This document shows, in pieces, positions 1 through 9,000 of a DNA stretch of 17,290 nt. The DNA comes from Parvularia atlantis (lineage: Eukaryota > Opisthokonta > Rotosphaerida). A program made the position numbers and the translations under genes. Where the stretch lies: positions 1 through 17,290 of the forward strand of contig CALSCO010000341.1 of NCBI GenBank assembly GCA_943704415.1, in the 5' to 3' direction. Every line of letters starts with the position of its first letter. The first letter of the stretch is position 1. Under the pieces are notes generated by a model. That model saw only the letters and a program-made list of their open reading frames with translations, made no database searches and was not told the origin of the DNA.

Positions 1-311
1 GCTGCGGCTGCCGCGTGGCCAGACATCATTTCCCACGGTTCGGATGAAGCGAAAGAGTGTGCGTCACGCAATGCATCAAATTGAGCTAGCCTTGCCGCAC
101 GACACAGCTACATGTCGCGAATGTGTGTGTGGTCACTGGGCTCCTCGAAGAAGAGATCGAGCTGGGTCGTGTGACGCTCCTTGGCGACACGACCGAGAAG
201 CGAGTCATCCGGTGCAGAACGTCGATCATCACCAACCGGCGTGCGGCATCGGCATCGATGTTCCGAGTCGTTGTCAAACTGATGGCGCAATCATCCTCGC
301 TCTCACTCAAT
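1..311. other. Region without a confident gene; LeuRS 3' flank
   Basis: This stretch lies downstream of the LeuRS stop codon (TAG at 314-312 on the minus strand). It is visibly less GC-rich than the rest of the window and lacks the regular GTGCG...CAG intron pattern. Short open stretches occur on both strands: plus-strand frame 1 is open from the window edge to a TGA at 82-84, and a minus-strand stretch ends in TAG near 108. None can be tied to a family or joined to a convincing exon. The best reading is the LeuRS 3' UTR plus intergenic DNA, possibly with the last few codons of a convergent neighbour at the left edge. Confidence 0.4.
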
Positions 312-3300
312 CTACCCAAAGACCAGCGCGGGCTCGCCGGGCAGGGCCGCGCCGTCGGCGTCCGGGTTGGGCTCCTGCGCGATGACGACCTCGGCCAGCT
401 CGAGCGTGCGCGCGAGGTACGTGCGGTTGATCTACACGGGCGCTGCGTAAGCATCGCGGGCCGCGCTTCGGGGCTGAGCGTGCACCTCCAGGATGGCCTG
501 CTCGTCAAAGCCCAGCGCCAGCTCGAGGCCGACCTTGTGGCCCGACTTTGCCGTGCGCTCCTGCACGCGTGCGGGCGGGCGCGTCAGCTCCATGCGCTCA
601 CAGCGGCCAACGGCGCACCTTGAGCATGCCGACAAACGGCATCGCCTTCTTCATGTGCTTCTTCATGGCTTCGTTGACCTTGAAGTCCTCGAGCATCGGC
701 TTCTCGTTGAACGTGTTGGTGGCCTGCAGCGCGTGCGCCACGTGCGTTAGTCGAGCGCGGGCGGCAGCGGGCCAATGCGCACCGCGTCCACGTGTCTCCG
801 CATGATCTCCACGACGGCCAGTTGCCAGCTTGGATGATCCTTGGCGTACGTCACTGTGAGCTTGGTCGGCGTCATCGGCAGCTGGCCCTTGCGCGGCTTC
901 TTGGGCGCGACCAAGTCCTGTGCGGGCGTCAGGGCACGTGCACACCGCGATGCCACGCACCGCCTTCTGGATACGCAGCTCGTGCACGAGCTTGTCAAAG
1001 TACGTCACGCCCGCGATCACCTCCGTCTCGACCTTGCCGCTCGCCGGCCAACGCGCGCGCATGATCGAGCTCCCCTGAGAACGCGCGTCAGCAAAACGAA
1101 CGCGTGAGCACGTCGCACGCGGCGCCACCTTGTTCAGCAGCTTGGACCAGATGTGCTCGGCCACGTGCGGGCAGATCGGCGACAGCAGCAGCGTCTGAAC
1201 CTCGATGAAGCGCATGATCAGGTCGTAGTGCACGCCCTCGCCTGCCGTGCGCGCGGCCTCAGCCCACAGCCACAGCCACGCGCGCGCGCACGCACCGCTC
1301 GACGCCGTCACGGCAACGTAGCGGTCGCGCGCCGACTGCATGTCAAAGAAGCCGGTCTTCTGGGCTGCGGCGCGGCTGAGCAAAGCTCACGCGAGCGAAC
1401 GTGCGGCGCACACCGCACCTTCGCGGAACAGCATCTTGTCAAAGTTGTCGCGCGTCTGCTCGATCGCCTGGTCGATCTGCGACGCAAACACGCGGTCGTT
1501 GAACGAGTCGGTCGGGCCCGTGCGGAACTTGTCCTTGGGCGTCGCCAGCGTCTCCTGCGTGGGGCTTCAGCGCGCCGGCCCCCGAGCAAGCGTGCTTCGG
1601 TGAACACGCGCCTTGACCCACTCGACCTGGGTGAACAGGCGCAGGATCGCCTTGTTGACAAAGTCCGTGACGTAATTGGCGTCGTCCACGCTGTCGCCGG
1701 CCTCGGCCAGGCCCATGCGCGTCGCGTCGGCGCCAAACTGCTGCATTGAGTCTGTTGTCCGCGCGCGCATGCAGGGCTCAGCACAGCGGTCGCGCACTGC
1801 CAGGCCGCACCGGACAACGTCATAAAGTTGCCGGTCGACTTGGACATCTTGTCGCCGTTCAGCAGCAGGTGGCCGTTGGCGCGCACGGCGCGCGGCCACT
1901 TGCTCTCCTCAAACAGCTCCTGTGCGCAGGCACGGCCGCGTGAGCCGCACGCCCGACCGTCGCGGGCTGCCGCGGCGAACGCACCACGTGGTTGTAGATG
2001 AAGAACGTCAGGTGGTTGTTGATCAGGTCCTTGCCCGACACGCGCAGGTCCATCGGGTACCTACCGCCGCCCCCCCGTCAGCCGACGCGTCCCACCCCAC
2101 GCAAGTCAGCCAGCTGCGCACCAGTACGCCAGCTCGCGCCGCATGCGCTCCAGCTTGTCGTCCGGCACGGGCAGCGTCGCGGCCGGGTCGCGCGTGCCCG
2201 ACATGACGTACTCCCACACAGCGTCGGTCATCTGCTCTGGTGCGATGCCCAGCGGGCTCTGCCCACGCCCGTCCAGCTCCCCGCCTGGCCAGGGACGTCA
2301 GGCTGCGCTCACACGAGTCATCGCAGGCGTGCGCACCCTGCAGCAGGTGCGCGACCGTGTAGTAAGCCATGTAGATTGTCGAGTCCGACAGCGACTCGAT
2401 CAGCCACTGCGACGCACCCGTGAGCAGCGACGCAGACAGCGAGCGCGAGCGCGCACACCTGGCGGTCCCACGGCAGGTGCGAGCCCAGGCCGTACGAGCG
2501 CGAGCAGGCCCACTGCCGCAGCCAGCCGAGCGTGCTCTCAAACGCGCTGCGCACTTCGGGCGTGTACAGCTCCATCTGCGCCAGGCACCTGGGCCATCAC
2601 ACCGTGTTAGCGCCGCACCAGACGCGGCCTGACAGAGCGTACGCACTTGACCGCCTTGGCCTTCCACTCGGCCTCGCCGTAGTCCAGGTACCACTGGTCC
2701 AGCCACGCGACGACGCAGTTGTCGCCTGGCGCTGCGCGTCAGCACAACGCGCCCGCGGACCGCCGCCGCGAATGCGTGTACCCGAGCGCGACTTGACCTC
2801 CTTCTCTGGCTCGTAGTACAGGCACGCCTGGCCGTCCTTGATCATCATCCCGCGGATCTCAGCCTTGGCCTCCTGCACTTTGCTGCGGGCGCACCAACGG
2901 AGCGTCAGCGCTGCGCGCGCGTGTGCGTGCCTCGATGCCCGTCATGGCGCACCGGCCCTTGTGCTCGCCGATGATCATCACGCCCTCGTAAAAGCCCTTG
3001 AGGTACACGGCGTCCTTGGCCAGCGCCAGCGCGTCGCGGTCGTTCTGCGACTTGATCTTGAACTGCGCACGCGCCGCCAGCCGCGTCAGCACCGCCGCTG
3101 CAGCGACGCCGAAAGACGCACCTTCTCGCACGCAAAGACCGCGGGCGTGTCGCCAAACTCGGGGATGTTGATGATCGGCACGACCTCAAACGGCATCACG
3201 GCCTCGTCCTGCGGCGCGTGAGCACGCACTGCTGGCGCATCAGCGGTGGCGATGGCGCACCGGCAGGTTGTACTTTTGCCGCAGCGGCGCCTTCTGCTTC

Positions 3301-5570
3301 AAGTCGCGCAGGGCCGCAAAGTCGTCGGGCGAGTCGGACGGCACCGACGTGACTACGCCCGTGCCCTGCGCCGCACGTCCTGTCAGACCGAGCGCACGCA
3401 TGACCGGCCGGCGCACCTTGCTCTCGCTCACGGTCAGCATCGGCAGCGTGTACACCTTCTCGTAGACCGACAGCGGCGCCTTGAGCGGCACGCCCACTAG
3501 CTCCGCGCCCTTGAACGGCCCGGCCAGCAGCTTCAGCTCGCCCTCGACCAGCGCAAAGCCTGGCACCGGCAAGTGTGTGAAAATAATGCACACGGTAGCC
3601 GGTGACGCACCTTGGTACGCCATATTGCGCGCCGCGCGCGGCGTGCAGATGAAGACCGCCGAGCCGCCCGTCGGCTCGCCGGCGATGTCACCGTGCACCT
3701 CATACGCGGCGTAGTCGACCTCGGGGCCGACCCAGCAGTTGGTCTGGCCGTACCTGCGCGCGCGCGCGCGCGCACGCACGCAGATCGGTTGGGCGCGGCG
3801 CGGCAACGGCGCACGGCGCAGCACGCACATCGTCTCCGGGCGCAGCGTCGCCGCGATCATGTACACCTTGCGGCCCTCCAGCGCGCCCAGGACGGCCGGG
3901 AACGGCGCAATGACCTGCGCACGCGTCGTCAGCCACGCAGTGCGACAGACACGCAAAGCGGCAGCCGCTACCTGCAGCTTGATCAGCGTGTACTCCTGCG
4001 GGTTCACGCCCTCGCCCGTCGCGCGCTCGTGGTCCTGCCGCCTCGCGCACGTCAGTTGCACGCATCCACCAGCAGAGGCAGCGGCAGCACCAGGCACGGC
4101 TGGCCGTCCTTGGGCGAGTAGATCGTGTGGCGCTTGCCGTACTTGACGCGGCCGGCGGCCTTGAGCTTGTCTGCGTCGCGCTGTCAGCGAGCGGCGCGCG
4201 TCAACCGACGGCGCACGCACTGAACTGCCAGCGGATGAAGCTATCGTAGTACGGGTTTACGTCGGTCGTGATGAACGAGCGCCGCCAGTCGACCTTGACG
4301 CCGAGCGCCTTCAGGTCCGTCTGCGCGACCGTGCAGCGTTAGCGCGACTAGCTCGAGGCGCAGCCCCGCAACGCACCACCGCACGCGGCGGGAAGTAGTA
4401 CAGCCAGTGCTCGGCGTTGGCAAACTTTGGGATCTCGTCTGCGGGCACGCCCATCGACTCCATGATCCGCCACTGGTACACCTCGCCCGTCGACTTGGCA
4501 GCGACCTTGCTGCGCTGCGGTGGACATCAGCAGGCCGTGCACCGAGCGCAGCGTGCGCGGCGCGCCTTCTTTACGATCTTGCCCGACAGCTTGTCGTCCA
4601 CCGACTTGCCGACGCTGGCGGCGGGTGCTGCCGCAGCCGCCTTGGCGTCGTCCTTCTCATCGTCCTCCCCTGTAAGCGAGCACGCATTAGCTTGCAAGCA
4701 CCGACAACCGCACAGACGGGCGCACCCTTGGCGGGCGGCGGCGCCGGGAACACGGGCGGCACGCCAAACTCCTCCATCTCGCGGCGGATCTTATCGGCGG
4801 CGGCCTTGATCGGCATGCCCGTGCAGTGGAACCCGAACGGGAAAAGCGTCCGCTGCCACCACCGTCGCCGCGTAAGCACGAGATGCGAGCGCACGCGCAG
4901 TGCACGCCGCACCTTGCCCTGCAGGCGCTGATAGCCCATCGCAAACTCGACCTTGGACAGGGAGAACGTGTGGCCCAGGTGCAGACGGCCTGCGCGCGCG
5001 CGCGACCGTGTCATCGATCGATCGATGCGCGATGGAGGGCGCGCGCACCGTTCATGTACGGGTACGGGAACGTCGCCATGTACTTGGGCTCGTCGACGTT
5101 GCTGCGGCCCTCGGGCGCGTCCGTCTCAAACACGCGCTCGGCCTCCCACTGCGCCTGCACCGCGGTCTCGATCTCGCGCAGCGTGTCGCGCTTCTGCGTC
5201 TGCTCTCGCGCCCCGTCAGCGACCACCAGGCGAGCAGCAGCACGATGCGCACCGACTTCTTCTCGTCGGCGCCGTCCGCCGCCGCCGCCCCCGTCGTCGC
5301 CGTCGCGGCCGTCCTGGCGCCACATTCAGCGCGCGCGCGCGCCGCACGTGTCACGCACCTTGGCACGGCATCCACCGCCGCCGTCTCGCCGCCCGCGGTC
5401 CTGGCCTTCTTGGCGTTCGCGCCCGATGCTGCCGCGCCCTTCGCCGACGCAGCCGACGCAGCCGGCGCCGACGCCGACGAGGCGGAGGACGCAGCCGACG
5501 GCGCGCAGAAGCACGGCCCGTCGCCCGCGATGCACCCGGCCACGTGGCCCGCTGACGCAACGGGAGCCAT
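312..5570 (-). CDS. LARS1: Cytosolic leucyl-tRNA synthetase (32 exons, complete)
   Basis: Class I aminoacyl-tRNA synthetase that charges tRNA-Leu in the cytosol; the yeast orthologue is CDC60. Exons (minus strand): 5570-5359, 5313-5253, 5199-5049, 4989-4913, 4852-4726, 4669-4575, 4514-4377, 4320-4221, 4170-4091, 4034-3972, 3914-3829, 3753-3611, 3559-3417, 3365-3261, 3208-3122, 3062-2953, 2882-2782, 2725-2647, 2588-2459, 2406-2337, 2284-2122, 2060-1985, 1919-1811, 1751-1612, 1554-1419, 1364-1296, 1241-1129, 1074-961, 917-783, 723-619, 560-486, 431-312. The joined frame is 1170 codons plus TAG, close to the family length. The HIGH motif is HLGH (about residues 145-148) after FPYPYMNG; its codons are split by intron 3. 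The CP1 editing domain has TLRPETM (391-397) and [15 protein letters not shown] (493-507). KMSKS is at 823-827. [14 protein letters not shown] and [10 protein letters not shown] are eukaryotic/archaeal-type LeuRS blocks. The start is the first in-frame Met; it gives an Ala-rich extension of about 90 residues before [11 protein letters not shown], where homologues usually begin. The C-terminus (PGEPALVFG) is shorter than in animals and resembles fungal enzymes as I recall them. Confidence 0.95.
1555..1611 (-). other. Probable GC-AG intron in the LeuRS gene (intron 24)
   Basis: After the codons for VEWVK the sequence continues GCGCGT, and the next exon starts at 1554 after an ACGCAG acceptor. 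The downstream frame ([10 protein letters not shown]...FNDRVF) requires a phase-0 junction. The in-frame donor matching the usual context is AAG/GCGCGT, which is the common GTGCGT donor with T replaced by C at +2. The only phase-0 GT alternative lies 6 nt further in (GTTCAC) and would add Ala-Arg. Confidence 0.55.
3754..3828 (-). other. LeuRS intron 11 with a (CG)n acceptor tract
   Basis: This 75-nt intron starts GTGCGTGC and ends CAG. It splits the Met codon of TLRPETM (AT/G). On the plus strand, positions 3756-3773 are an almost pure GC alternation immediately before the acceptor, where a pyrimidine tract is normally expected. It is one of the longest introns in the gene, is divisible by three and contains no in-frame stop. 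Confidence 0.8.
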
Positions 5571-5635
5571 GCTGCAAAGTGCTGCATTTGGCGCATCCGA
5601 GCACGCTGACACTACACTGCGCGCGTCGCCTGCTG

Positions 5636-5657
5636 TCTCTCTCTCTCTCTCTCTCTT
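5636..5657. repeat. (TC)n microsatellite
   Basis: Eleven or so TC/CT units, followed by a longer degenerate pyrimidine-rich stretch reaching about 5690. It lies about 65 bp upstream of the LeuRS start and is a GA-repeat in the LeuRS sense. Confidence 0.9.
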
Positions 5658-5716
5658 CTTTCTCTTTGTCTCTCTTTCTCCCTGTCTCGTCGCGGCGCGC
5701 AGTTGCGCACGGCGCT

Positions 5717-5748
<32 letters not shown>
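5717..5748. repeat. (CT)n(GT)n compound microsatellite
   Basis: A CT run switches directly into a GT run of about eight units within the divergent promoter region. The GT alternation could adopt left-handed DNA under supercoiling, but that is inference. Confidence 0.9.
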
Positions 5749-5848
5749 CTCGTGAGTGTGCTGAACTGCCGGATCACGCCCGTGCGCGTCAGCACCGCAA
5801 CGCCGCGTCAACAAGATTTGCGTGCACCGCGTGGGCGCACGTTGGGCG

Positions 5849-5890
5849 CCTCCTCCTCCTCCTCCTCCTCCTCCTCCTCCTCCTCCTCCT
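5849..5890. repeat. (CTC)n trinucleotide microsatellite
   Basis: About 14 perfect CTC/TCC units (42 bp), followed by a further pyrimidine-rich stretch to about 5902. It lies some 140 bp upstream of the plus-strand gene start. Homopurine/homopyrimidine mirror symmetry makes triplex formation conceivable. Confidence 0.92.
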
Positions 5891-6030
5891 TCTCTCCTCT
5901 CCTGCTGCCGGCCCGTTGCCGCGTCGTTGTGGTGCAGCACGGGATGCCAACTGAGCACTGATGCGCGCGCACGCCGTGCGCACCACGTGCAGCCCGCGAC
6001 ATCCCGGCCCGCCGCACGTGCCGCACGTCC

Positions 6031-9000
6031 ATGTCGCGCCGCCGCGCGCCGCCGCCGCCGCCGCCGCCACCGCCGCCGTCGCACGTAGCGCTCGCGTGGG
6101 CCGGGGTGGGCATCGCCTCGCACGTCGCGCAGGTGCGGGGTCCCCCTCCTCGTGTGCCTCGTCGTCGTGAGCTCACGTGCGCCAGGCCGTGCGCACGGGC
6201 CTCGACGCGCTGCTGCAGCCGCCAGTCGCGCGGCCGCCGCCCACGACGCTCACGACGTCGCTGCTGCGCGACGTGCCGCTCGCGGGGATCCCCGCCGCCG
6301 CCACGGTCCTCCCGACGGCGCACGCCGCCATCCGCGTGCTGCTGCTGCCGCGCGGCGCCGTGGCCGAGCAGTCGCTGGGCCCTGCGACGCGCATCGCGGC
6401 GCACGACGAGGCGCGCCGCGGCTACGACAATGACGACGATGAAGACGACGGCGACAGCGCTGAACAGCCGCTGCCCGTGCCGACCGCGCGCGTCCTGCCG
6501 ACGCTCCGCGAGCACGCCGCGCTGCTCGACCTGGTCCGCGCCGACGCCGACGCCGATGTGCACTGGACCGCCCTCACCACGATCGACAAGGGCGCGGCGC
6601 TGCCGGCCGAGTACGCGCGCGACGGCGTGTGCTTCGTGCGCGTGCGTGCCGGCTCCACGTGCGCGCACGATCACTCATGTGCGTCAAACGTGCGCGCAGT
6701 TTGTCGGCCGAGCACGCCGCGACGCGATCGTGCAGCCGAGCCTTGTGAGGTGCGGCTGCGGCCGTTCTGGCGGAGGCAGCTGCTGACGACGCCGCACGTG
6801 CGCGCAGCACCCAAGACGCCCTGGGAATGCAGGTCGTCGTCGTCGTGCGTGACACTGAGATGGTCGTCGAGATGGCGCAGCGTGCGCGCCTCCTGTGTGT
6901 GCTGCACGTGCGCGCCTGACTCGCCTGTGCCCGTGCCAGCGGCCGAGCAGAACGGCATGCACACGCGCAAACGCGGCGCAAACGCGGCGGCCGAGGCCTC
7001 GTCGCCCCCGCCGCCCGTCGCCGCACGCGCACGCACCAGTGGCAGTGGCAGTGGCAGGCGGCGGCCGTCACGCGCCAACGCACAGGCAGCAGCAGCGGCA
7101 TCGGGCAACGGCGACATGGACGAGACCGACCTGCGGACGCTCGTGCGTATGCCACCTTGCCTCGCATCAGCTTGTTGACCGCGCGTGCGCATGCAGACGC
7201 GCATCGTCGAGTCGGTCGTGCCCGTGGGCGAACAAGAGCCGCTGACCGGCCCGCAGACGGAGCGCATCACGCGCACGTTCGAGGTCTGCATTGCGCATCC
7301 CTTCCGTCTGCACGCTCGTCATCACACGCGCGACGCCGCAGACGCGCAACCTCGACGACAGCATCCTGCCGCTCGTGCTGCGCATGATCCAGTTCAACTC
7401 GCTCGAGTGGAAGAACATCCGCCGCGTCGTCAACCAGCTCTTTCCGACCACGTTCGAGTTTGTCAAGGAGATGCGCCGGCGCCTGCAGAACGCACGCGTG
7501 CAGCAGCTCAGCCGGCGAAGGCGGCGAGGTGCGTCGCTGACTGATCGGCCACGTACGCACACTCACGCGCGGACACGGCATCAGCAACCGCCAAGCGGCC
7601 GCAGGCGCGTGCCAAGCGTGCGGCCAAGTCGGACGACGACGACGACGACGACGAGGCCGCGGGCAGCAACAACTCGGAGGACGACGACGACGACGACGAC
7701 GACGAGGGCGAGGAGCCCGAGAGCGACGAGGAGTACAAGCCGGGCCGCGGCCGCGCTCAGCCAGCACCAGCACCCACTGCTGCATGCACGCCCACGCCGA
7801 CGCCGACGACCCAGCCGGCGGCCTCCAGCAGCAGTGATATGTTCCACCCGGTGCCGCGTACGTCCGCGGCAGAGAAGGGTGCGGCGCGCGCACCGCACGC
7901 GACGGCCGCTGAGTTGTTTCCCCGCAGCGCGCCAGTCCGACTCGTTCCTCTTCTTCGTCAACGCGCTCTCGCCGCCCATCGGCTGTTCGCCCGTGCCGCT
8001 GAGCCCGCCGGACGACCTGATCAAGATCGACTTTGAGGCCGTGTCGGACCGCGCGGGCGAAGACGCGGGCCTGCCGCGCAAGTCGCGCTCGCCGTTCAAC
8101 CCGCTCGACAGCCGCTCGCCGCTCAAGCGCGTGCGCTCAGCCTACGCCCAGACCGAGGTCAACCCGGCCATCACGTCGCCGCTCAGTCCCGTGCTGCACG
8201 AGGTGCTGAAGCAGATGGGTGCGTGCGCGGCGCTGCTGGCGGCTCGTTTGCACCGCTGCTGCTGATCCTGCCGGTCCAGGCACGCCCATGCCGCCCCTCA
8301 CGAGCTACGGCACCGGCCCGGCACAGGCCTCGTCCTTGCCGAGCACGATCCTGCGCTCGTACGTGTGCCAGACGGACGTCTTCGAGCTGACGAGCATGCT
8401 CGAGGCGCTGCGCGTGCGTCCGCTCTGCTGCCGCGTCTGCACCGCCGTCCGGCTTACGCCACCGCCCGCAGTCGACTGTCGCAGCGATGTCGGCCGACGA
8501 CATCGTCACGCACAAGCTGCTACAGCATGCCGCCGCGCTGTCGCTCGGCGAGGTGTTTGACCTGCTCGTGGTGCGTGCACGTCGTCTCGCTTGAGCAGCC
8601 GCGTCGTCTCAACGCACCGCCACCTGCAGGCGCGTTTCGTCGCCCCGCTATCGGACGCCGTGCAGCAGGAGCTCAGCGTCTCGATGCTCCTTGCCGTCAA
8701 CGTGGGCAACCCGGACGTGCTGCAGAGCGCGATGCGGCTGCGACAGCCGACAGGTGCGTCGCATGCAAACCGACGGTCGACAGAGCGCTGATGCCGTCGT
8801 CGCGGACAGAAATCGAATGGCGCGAGCTTGTGACGGCGGCGGTTATGCGCGGCCTGCCCGCGACCGTCCGCACGCTGCTCGACTTTGGCGACACGGCCGG
8901 CTTCAAGCTGGTGCGCTCCCACGAGCCGCATTGTGCCGCGCGTGCTGACACTGCTTGCGCATAGCCGCCCGCCGACGCCGCGGTGCTGCTGTACCTCGGC

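Larger units (their letters stand above)
5571..6030. promoter_or_regulatory. Shared divergent promoter region (LeuRS / unknown protein)
   Basis: These 460 bp separate two divergently transcribed genes whose proposed start codons are at 5570 (minus) and 6031 (plus). The region contains three low-complexity tracts: (TC)n at 5636-5657, (CT)n then (GT)n at 5717-5748, and (CTC)n at 5849-5890. All are pyrimidine-rich on the plus strand and so purine-rich in the LeuRS leader. No TATA box is obvious. The promoter role is inferred from position; transcription start sites cannot be seen. Confidence 0.6.

Noticed and set aside
108-319. Extension of LeuRS past its TAG through a short intron into the minus-strand frame ending near 108
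   Set aside because: The required intron would be only about 34 nt with a GTAGAT donor, and the added residues do not resemble any LeuRS C-terminus. The frame ends naturally at PGEPALVFG.
86-508. Minus-strand 140-codon open frame and overlapping plus-strand 166-codon frame at the left end
   Set aside because: The right half overlaps the last LeuRS exons in the wrong frame. The left half has no recognisable domain, start or splice support. The two frames are mutual antisense, so at most one could be real.
4515-4574. A 28-nt intron (GTGCAC...CGCAG) in LeuRS instead of the 60-nt GTAAAG intron
   Set aside because: The 28-nt version breaks frame with [15 protein letters not shown]. The 60-nt intron is in phase and of normal size, although its donor is atypical.
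5013-5026. (ATCG)n palindromic repeat in LeuRS intron 3
   Set aside because: Only about 3.5 units within a short intron. It is probably slippage without function, since the branch-point region and acceptor do not depend on it.
4826-5961. Long plus-strand open frames of 200-350 codons across 4826-5961
   Set aside because: They are antisense to LeuRS exons and the repeat-rich promoter. Their translations are Arg/Ala/Pro-rich shadows typical of GC-rich DNA, and the minus strand carries the conserved LeuRS motifs.
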